DNA from: DAOVQB01 sp023128935
Lineage (GTDB): Bacteria; Eisenbacteria; RBG-16-71-46; CAIMUX01; WJJG01
Direction: 5' to 3'
DNA: 19,286 nt
NCBI GenBank assembly: GCA_030628905.1
Contig: DAOVQB010000074.1
Span: 1-19,286, forward strand
Below the pieces are notes generated by a model. It worked only from the letters and a program-made list of their open reading frames with translations. It was not told the origin of the DNA and made no database searches. Positions 14,470 through 19,286 of the stretch are shown one piece after another. A program made the position numbers and the translations under genes. Each line of letters starts with the position of its first letter. Position 1 is the stretch's first letter.

Positions 14470-17400
14470 ATGGGTGTGGGCAGAGCAAAAGGAAACGGAA
14501 GGGGCAACACGGGGGCCTTCAGGCCACCCGGGACCTTCGATAGAAGACGCTGCAAAGTAAGCGGTGTGCAGGAGATAGAACGTCTTGTGCAGATCTCCCA
14601 AGTGCACCTGGCAGCCGACAACCCCAGTGCGGCCCTCGAGTCACTCAAGCGGGCCGAGGCCGTTGCATCGCGGGGAGAAAAGAACGCCTTACTGGGAGCG
14701 GATCTGGGGATTCGGATTGCGGATTGCCTCCGTAGGCGGGGTGAACTTGGGGCGGCACTGGAGCGGATTTCCGAGGCGCTGGATTTCCTGAGCACAGGGG
14801 GAGATCCGGTCCTGAAGGGCAAGGCGCTTGCGCGTCAGGGCGCTATCCAGGCAGGCCTGGGCGACTACGAGGACGCATCGGGATCCTGTTACCAGGCCTA
14901 CGAACTCCTGCGCGCCTCTGATGAGCATGTTGAGATCGGGCTTCTCGAACTCACGCTCGGCACCATCCACGTGCGCTGCGGTCGCATCAGCGAGAGTCAG
15001 GAGTGTTTCGAGAGCGCTCTGTTTACATTCCGGCGGATTGATCATCAAGAGGGCATCGCACGAGCCCTCAACAACCTTGGGCTTGTGCTGAAGAATGGGC
15101 CCCGGTGGGCAGACGCGCGGGACTACTTGGAACAGGCGTTGGCTATCAGCCAGCAAGCTGGCAACTACGCCCGGGTGGCGTCCCACTGTGTCAATCTGGG
15201 GATTCTCTATACGAAGCTATGCGAGTGGGATTCCGCGGAGCAGAGCCTCAAGCGAGGAGTTGTGATTCACAAGGAGGTGGGAAACACCTTCGGGCTGACA
15301 AAGGCGCTGCTGGCCATGGGACACCTATGCCGCAGGAGGGGACGGAAGGAGGATGCGGCCGCCCGGTACGCTGAGGCCAGGAAGCTATGCCAGGAGCACG
15401 CCTACGGACGTGAGATGGTCCTGTGCTGGGAGGCTGAGGGTGACCTTTTCCTCGATGGTGGGTGCTTCGAGGAAGCCCGCGGTAGCCTGCAGCAAGGTCT
15501 GGAACTGGCCGTTCACGTCGCGCCAGAAGGCGATCTAGTACCAGAGCTTCAACGGAGACTGGCCGCTGTCGGGCTGGCCCTGAATGATTTCGACGACGCC
15601 ACGCGCCTCGCGGCCCGCAGTGCCCGTGGGGCTCGGAAAGTCGGTGACAGTGTGGAAGCCGGCGCTGCGCTGCGCGTACTCGGCGAGGCACTGTCGCGGA
15701 AAGGCTTGGACCGACCCGCCTCCCGCGCCCTGCAGCGCGCTGTGAATCTGCTTGGACAAACACCGGCGCGCTTGGAGCTGGCGCTGGCCCAGAAGTCGCT
15801 AGCGCGGCATCTGGCCAAGGTGGAGGTCAAGCAGGGCTCATCGCCTAGGCGGAGGCGGCGTAGGCAAGTGGTTGATCTCCTGCAGGAGGCTTGGGGCTTC
15901 TTCATTTCGGCTGAGTTGTTGGAATGGGCCGCGGAGACCCTGGTGGATCTTGCTGAAGTACGGGTTTCCTTCGGAGACCTCGAGGGTGCGCTGCGCGATA
16001 TTGCACGCGCCCATGCGCTGGCTGAAAAGAGAGATCGGAAGGATCTACTCGCGCGTCTGGAACGGATTCGCGGTTCGCTGGAGTCGTCCTCTGCTGAGGC
16101 GGCCTTGCTCACCTATCCTGAAGTTGAGATCATCCGGGCCTGGACACAGCTTTTCAGCGAAGGAGGGGCTGCGGAGACCTGGTTCCCAAGCATGCTCTCC
16201 TTTGTGGCCGATCAATTGAACAGCAGTGCGGCCATCCTTGCGACCCCATCCAGCAACGGACGACTGCGCGTGGTGGCGCGCATCGGGTTGGAGGCAGCGG
16301 CAGCCCGGGCCATCCTCCAGATCGTGGAACCGCACGTCGGGGACAAGGGGATCGCCCTGGCTGCCGGCCTAGAGGACGACCCGCGCTTTTCTGCCCAAGT
16401 CAATGGAATCCTGGCGGGGGTGCAATCATTCGCTGCCCTCTCGCTCAATCTCCCCAAGGGCAAGGGGCTGCTCTATCTGGATCGGCGCAGCCCCCGCAGG
16501 GATCCATATGGACGCGGCGATCTCCGCGTTCTAAGCGTCCTCTCTGGCTTATTGGGGTTGGGACTGGTCCAGCACCGGCGGGAACGTGCCCTGGAGCGCG
16601 AGCGCCGCCGCGCGGCACAGGCAGGCTCCTCTCGGACTGGGCCCTTTGCAGCCTACCTCACTTGCGATCCGGGTATCCTGAAGAGTTTCTCTCATCTGGA
16701 AAGGGTGGGGGATTCGGCGACGAGCATCCTGGTCCTTGGGGAAACCGGTACTGGTAAGGGGCTGCTCGCGCAGTGCATCCACAAAGCCAGCTCTCGTTAT
16801 AAAGGCCCCTTCATCACAGTCAACTGCGCCGCCATACCCGAAGGGTTGCTGGAGAGTGAGCTCTTTGGACATGTCCGGGGTTCCTTCACCGGAGCCAGCA
16901 GGGACAAACGTGGGCTGTTCCAGGAAGCTCATGGCGGAACGATCTTCCTGGATGAAATCAATCGAGCGACCCTCGCAGTGCAGGCCAAACTGCTACACGC
17001 CCTCGATACACGGGAGATCCGCCCCGTGGGCGCAACCCGGGGACAAAATGTGGATGTGCGGGTGATCTGTGCGAGCAATGGGGATCTGCGCACTGCGATC
17101 CGCAAGAGCACCTTCCTGGAGGATCTCTTCTATCGCCTGAGCGACTTTTCTGTGCATCTTCCTCCTTTGCGAGAACGCAGAGGCGACATACCGCTCCTGC
17201 TGGATCACCTCTTCGGCCTGACTTGCCGGGAGCTGCAACGCCGTCCCAAGGGCATCTCCAGGGAGGTCAAGGCGCTTCTCCTGGACCATGGATGGCGGGG
17301 GAATATCCGCGAGCTGATCCAGGTCGTGCGGCGCTTGGTTGCCTTGGCCGATGAGGGGGAGATGATTGGGCCGGACCTGCTTCCACGGGAGGTGCGGACG

Positions 17401-17625
17401 GCTGGCGAGCCGGACGCAACGGGCACCGCCCCCCATACAGGGCTGGCTGCAGATCCCAGCTGTGCGGGGCTGCGTGAACAGGTTCGCCGACTGGAACGGC
17501 ACCTGATCTCCCAGACACTTGATGCCACAAGGTGGAATCGTTCGCAGGCGGCCCGCACCCTGAGCATCAGCTACCCGAGCCTGCTTGGGAAAATCAAGCT
17601 CTTTGGCCTACGTCCACCCCGCTAG
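14470..17625 (+). CDS. TPR-GAF sigma-54 enhancer-binding protein (AAA+ activator with Fis-type HTH)
   Basis: A 1051-residue activator of sigma-54 RNA polymerase. The start is uncertain: the ATG at 14470 has only a weak upstream site, and a GTG at 14566 is possible. About residues 30-560 are repeated helical pairs of the TPR type (for example ARALNNLGLVL, SHCVNLGILY, ALLAMGHLCRRRG), a protein- or peptide-binding sensor array. A GAF-like domain follows at about 575-720. The AAA+ domain has Walker A GETGTGKG (Lys763), the sigma-54 contact loop as GSFTGA (804-809), Walker B TIFLDE (Asp828-Glu829) and an arginine-rich sensor block. A C-terminal Fis-type helix-turn-helix (QAARTLSISYPSLLGKI) binds DNA. 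There is no receiver domain, so control is not by a classical histidine kinase. A sigma-54 promoter lies 243 bp after its stop. Confidence 0.93.
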   Translation: MGVGRAKGNGRGNTGAFRPPGTFDRRRCKVSGVQEIERLVQISQVHLAADNPSAALESLKRAEAVASRGEKNALLGADLGIRIADCLRRRGELGAALERISEALDFLSTGGDPVLKGKALARQGAIQAGLGDYEDASGSCYQAYELLRASDEHVEIGLLELTLGTIHVRCGRISESQECFESALFTFRRIDHQEGIARALNNLGLVLKNGPRWADARDYLEQALAISQQAGNYARVASHCVNLGILYTKLCEWDSAEQSLKRGVVIHKEVGNTFGLTKALLAMGHLCRRRGRKEDAAARYAEARKLCQEHAYGREMVLCWEAEGDLFLDGGCFEEARGSLQQGLELAVHVAPEGDLVPELQRRLAAVGLALNDFDDATRLAARSARGARKVGDSVEAGAALRVLGEALSRKGLDRPASRALQRAVNLLGQTPARLELALAQKSLARHLAKVEVKQGSSPRRRRRRQVVDLLQEAWGFFISAELLEWAAETLVDLAEVRVSFGDLEGALRDIARAHALAEKRDRKDLLARLERIRGSLESSSAEAALLTYPEVEIIRAWTQLFSEGGAAETWFPSMLSFVADQLNSSAAILATPSSNGRLRVVARIGLEAAAARAILQIVEPHVGDKGIALAAGLEDDPRFSAQVNGILAGVQSFAALSLNLPKGKGLLYLDRRSPRRDPYGRGDLRVLSVLSGLLGLGLVQHRRERALERERRRAAQAGSSRTGPFAAYLTCDPGILKSFSHLERVGDSATSILVLGETGTGKGLLAQCIHKASSRYKGPFITVNCAAIPEGLLESELFGHVRGSFTGASRDKRGLFQEAHGGTIFLDEINRATLAVQAKLLHALDTREIRPVGATRGQNVDVRVICASNGDLRTAIRKSTFLEDLFYRLSDFSVHLPPLRERRGDIPLLLDHLFGLTCRELQRRPKGISREVKALLLDHGWRGNIRELIQVVRRLVALADEGEMIGPDLLPREVRTAGEPDATGTAPHTGLAADPSCAGLREQVRRLERHLISQTLDATRWNRSQAARTLSISYPSLLGKIKLFGLRPPR

Positions 17626-17810
17626 ATTTGCTCCTATGTGTCCCGCTGGGTGTAAAGGTTCTTTATAAAATCCCTTTATAGGCCTAATGCGATGTCTTTT
17701 AGGAAGATCCCCCGCTTGCGCCCCGCTGGGCGCGAGACAAGTGTTGCATTAATATCAACTCGGTGAATCGTGGCGCGCGCCAGTTCAAGGTATGCTGCGC
17801 GGTCTAACTG

Positions 17811-17826
17811 CTTGTGACATGACAAG
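17811..17826. promoter_or_regulatory. Possible upstream activator site for the sigma-54 promoter
   Basis: The inverted repeat CTTGT-GACATG-ACAAG lies about 50 bp upstream of the -24 box. A further CTGCTTGT copy follows near 17834. Enhancer-binding proteins with Fis-type domains bind dyads upstream of their promoters; linking this site to the neighbouring activator is inference. Confidence 0.3.
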
Positions 17827-17867
17827 TTAACATCTGCTTGTCCTCGGTGCGCACTCGTCTGTGCATG

Positions 17868-17883
17868 TGGCATGCTAATTGCG
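17868..17883 (+). promoter_or_regulatory. Sigma-54 (-24/-12) promoter
   Basis: TGGCATG-CTAA-TTGC matches the sigma-54 consensus TGGCACG-N4-TTGC at every position but one, and the invariant GG and GC are exactly 10 bp apart. Transcription would begin near 17893-17895. Finding it 243 bp after the stop of a sigma-54 activator, in a region with no gene, makes a chance match unlikely. The transcript would cover the inverted repeat and the 18-bp array and could reach the lipoprotein gene with a leader of about 405 nt. Confidence 0.65.
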
Positions 17884-17927
17884 CTGATTGCCCAGTGGAG
17901 GGGGGGACCTCCAGGGAGATCAGGTGG

Positions 17928-17993
17928 ACCGATTGCCCTCCCACCAAGGGGAGCGTCAAGCTTCATACGGTCAGGGCAACGAGGGCAATCGGT
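17928..17993. repeat. 13-bp perfect inverted repeat with 40-nt loop
   Basis: ACCGATTGCCCTC (17928-17940) is the exact reverse complement of GAGGGCAATCGGT (17981-17993). It starts about 35 bp after the predicted sigma-54 transcription start, so the RNA could form a long stem. Another GATTGCCC occurs at 17885-17892, inside the predicted initially transcribed region, and could compete for pairing with the right arm. Confidence 0.65.
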
Positions 17994-18041
17994 TCAGGCT
18001 TTGCGGAAGCGGTGGGTAACCAGGCGGTGTCAGACTAGTAC

Positions 18042-18212
18042 ATGGGGGGATGTCCAGGCTGTCCCGGATCTAGGCCTTGCCTGCTTGCTTCTGCTGAAAG
18101 GGGCTCGCTGTCCAGCGGGCCCCTTGCTATATGCACGCCCCTTGCTATATGCACGCCCCTTGCCACATGCACACCCCTTGCCACATGGGGACGTGCTTCT
18201 TTGAAAAGATGA
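18042..18212 (+). CDS. Doubtful 56-residue ORF with a cysteine-containing hexapeptide repeat
   Basis: The ATG at 18042 opens a 56-codon frame to the TGA at 18210-18212 that reads through the 18-bp repeats as PLAICT-PLAICT-PLATCT-PLATWG, after a Cys-Gly-Pro-rich start. Only a weak, distant ribosome site (AGGCGGTG) is present, and any array with an 18-bp unit gives six-residue repeats in every open frame. It is listed because a cysteine/threonine hexapeptide repeat downstream of a sigma-54 promoter could be a peptide precursor, but translation is not supported. Confidence 0.15.
   Translation: MGGCPGCPGSRPCLLASAERGSLSSGPLAICTPLAICTPLATCTPLATWGRASLKR
18100..18123 (+). terminator. GC-rich hairpin, possible attenuator or terminator
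   Basis: GGGGCTCGCTG pairs with CAGCGGGCCCC over 11 positions (one T-G pair), preceded by GAAA. The bases after it are TTGCTAT, not a proper T-run, so termination would be partial at best. It sits about 210 nt into the predicted sigma-54 transcript and could end a short RNA or attenuate reading into the lipoprotein gene. Confidence 0.35.
18120..18190 (+). repeat. Four tandem 18-bp repeats
   Basis: Units begin at 18120, 18138, 18156 and 18174. The first two are identical (CCCCTTGCTATATGCACG), the third has changed to CCCCTTGCCACATGCACA and the fourth, partial, to CCCCTTGCCACATGGGG. Identical first copies imply recent duplication or active conversion. Each junction reads TGCAC-G/A-CCCC-TTGC, close to a sigma-54 -24/-12 site (see findings). 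Confidence 0.9.
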
Positions 18213-18298
18213 GTGTTTCCCAGAAGAATTGAATTGTCGCCGGGGTAGTAGCAGGATGTGGGGTGAATGGATCTGCATTGCTTGATCTGGAGGTGTGT

Positions 18299-19183
18299 AT
18301 GGCCTGGAATCATTTGGCTTCGGCGGGTTGTTGCTCGCAGGTGCGGGTCTGGCCGGCTAGTCTGGGTGCCATGCTCGTGCTTGTGGCCTTGGGGATCTGG
18401 GGCTGCGAGAGCTGCGATGAGTGCAGCTGTGTCTATCCTGATGTGACGGCCCCCGCGGCACCACGTGGGCTGTACTCCATTACGGGGGACAATAATGTAA
18501 CCCTAGTCTGGTTGGCCAACACGGAGGCCGACCTGGAGGGATACAGCATTTGGTGGAACACCTCCTATGAGGGTGAGTATGAATGCCTGGCAACGGTCTC
18601 ACCCTCTGGTTGCTACGAGGAGGAGTTTATCGACGTCGGAGTAATCAACAGTAACACCTACTACTACGCGGTGACAGCCTTCGACCGCTCGGGGAATGAA
18701 AGCGATTTCAGCTTGGAGAATGTGTGGGACACGCCGCGGCCCGGCGGTGCTGATGCCGTGATCTCCAGTGCCTTGGAACACCCCGAGAACCCTGAGAATG
18801 CCGGGTTTGATCTCTCCCAGGAGAGGGTCGTGAATGGGAGTGACCCGCGCGCCGACTTCCACTACCAGTACTGGATGGATACCCAGGAAGCGTTCATTGT
18901 AACCGAGCACTTGGGAGGAACAGGTGCGCATGTGCTCATTCAGGACATGGGCTGGACCGCCGATTTTGATGAGATCGGTTTCGCGCCGCCCGACGATGGT
19001 TGGTCGCCCAGCGGGGTTGTCGAGGCGATCCAGCACCATACCTATGTCCTTTTGACCCTGGAGGGCGGGTATGGGTACTATGCCAAGATCCGGTTGACCG
19101 CTGTGAGTCCCAGTCACATCAGGTTCGACTGGGCGTTTCAGGCCGACCCCTGGAACCAACAGCTCATGGCGGAGGATCCCTAG
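18299..19183 (+). CDS. Putative lipoprotein with a cysteine cluster and an FnIII domain
   Basis: A 294-residue protein; the ATG at 18299 has GGAGG six bases upstream, and 12 upstream in-frame codons are not needed. A hydrophobic segment (about 20-35) ends in LGIWGC, an acceptable lipobox with Cys36. The mature N-terminus would start with four cysteines in CESCDECSC (36, 39, 42, 44). A fibronectin type III domain follows at about 50-130 (TAPAAPRGL, VTLVWLANTEADLEGY, NTYYYAVTAFDRSGNES), then a C-terminal domain of about 145 residues that I do not recognise, rich in aromatic residues and beta-strand patterns. FnIII lipoproteins of this build are frequent in Eisenbacteria-like genomes as I recall. 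It could be the main product of the sigma-54 promoter or an independent gene. Confidence 0.8.
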   Translation: MAWNHLASAGCCSQVRVWPASLGAMLVLVALGIWGCESCDECSCVYPDVTAPAAPRGLYSITGDNNVTLVWLANTEADLEGYSIWWNTSYEGEYECLATVSPSGCYEEEFIDVGVINSNTYYYAVTAFDRSGNESDFSLENVWDTPRPGGADAVISSALEHPENPENAGFDLSQERVVNGSDPRADFHYQYWMDTQEAFIVTEHLGGTGAHVLIQDMGWTADFDEIGFAPPDDGWSPSGVVEAIQHHTYVLLTLEGGYGYYAKIRLTAVSPSHIRFDWAFQADPWNQQLMAEDP

Positions 19184-19286
19184 GATCCGCTGGGGAGTGC
19201 GGCGGACTGCCGCGACTGAGACCAGCAGCCGGGCGCGTGCGGTCCATGGGGATTGAACGGCAAAAGGGGCCTAGCAGAAAGGGACA

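Larger units (their letters stand above)
17626..18298. other. 673-bp interval with no conventional gene, rich in regulatory-looking structure
   Basis: Between the sigma-54 activator and the lipoprotein gene. From left to right it holds an AT-rich dyad TATAAA-N5-TTTATA (17664-17680), a CTTGT-N6-ACAAG dyad (17811-17826), a -24/-12 promoter (17868-17883), a 13-bp inverted repeat (17928-17993), a GC-rich hairpin (18100-18123) and an array of 18-bp repeats (18120-18190). Each is described separately or among the findings. Long open frames here are repeat artefacts without ribosome sites. Confidence 0.7.

Noticed and set aside
18120..18190. Tandem repeats as a CRISPR array
   Set aside because: Units are contiguous 18-mers with no spacers and there are no cas genes.
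17872..18204. 110-codon open frame across the structured intergenic region
   Set aside because: Its start codon lies inside the sigma-54 promoter, it has no ribosome site, and its end is a translation of the repeat array.
19184..19286. Terminator or start of another gene after the lipoprotein gene
   Set aside because: Only a 5-bp GCGGC/GCCGC stem without a T-run is present, and no start codon with a ribosome site could be followed before the window ends.

Overview
The window is dense, GC-rich bacterial chromosome with genes on both strands, ECF-sigma and sigma-54 regulators, and secreted proteins ending in a FlgD/T9SS-type C-terminal sorting module (the truncated gene at 1-136 and the Asp-box protein at 182-2899). 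That module, a TPR-sensor enhancer-binding protein and FnIII-bearing lipoproteins together suggest an uncultured FCB-group or Eisenbacteria-like lineage. This placement is inference; no marker gene here settles it.

Layout. (1) 1-2899: two convergent genes for exported proteins with C-terminal sorting domains. (2) 3087-3256: an initiator tRNA-fMet gene on the minus strand with a promoter and an intrinsic terminator. (3) 3384-4858: a TetR-family regulator with a repeat-containing promoter region, overlapping the start of a gene that now survives only as the C-terminal barrel half of a DUF1302-like outer-membrane protein. (4) 4964-8493, minus strand: enolase, then an FtsB/DivIC-like division protein, then two decayed universal stress protein remnants, then an intact Na+/Ca2+-type exchanger. 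(5) 8785-11526, plus strand: an ECF sigma factor, a zinc-finger membrane anti-sigma factor and a bactofilin-like, multi-spanning membrane protein, probably one envelope-stress operon. (6) 11897-13689: a small exported HEXXH metalloprotease-like protein and, convergent with it, rlmN; their ends overlap by 10 bp. (7) 13976-19183: the most unusual region. A strong sigma-70 type promoter carrying a perfect 15-bp dyad precedes a small secreted acidic protein and a 1051-residue TPR-GAF-AAA+-Fis sigma-54 activator. Downstream lies a 673-bp interval without a conventional gene, holding a good -24/-12 promoter, a long inverted repeat, a GC hairpin and four 18-bp tandem repeats; it ends at a cysteine-rich FnIII lipoprotein gene.

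How the parts may work together. The sigma/anti-sigma/membrane-protein set looks like a self-contained envelope-response unit. The TPR-containing sigma-54 activator lacks a receiver domain and sits beside a small exported protein on one side and a sigma-54 promoter on the other. The simplest model is that it senses a protein or small-molecule ligand through its TPR/GAF region and switches on the 17868 promoter, producing a structured leader or small RNA and possibly the lipoprotein. This arrangement is the best candidate for an undescribed system here, but the functional link is inference. The TetR/barrel remnant and the stress-protein remnants record gene loss.
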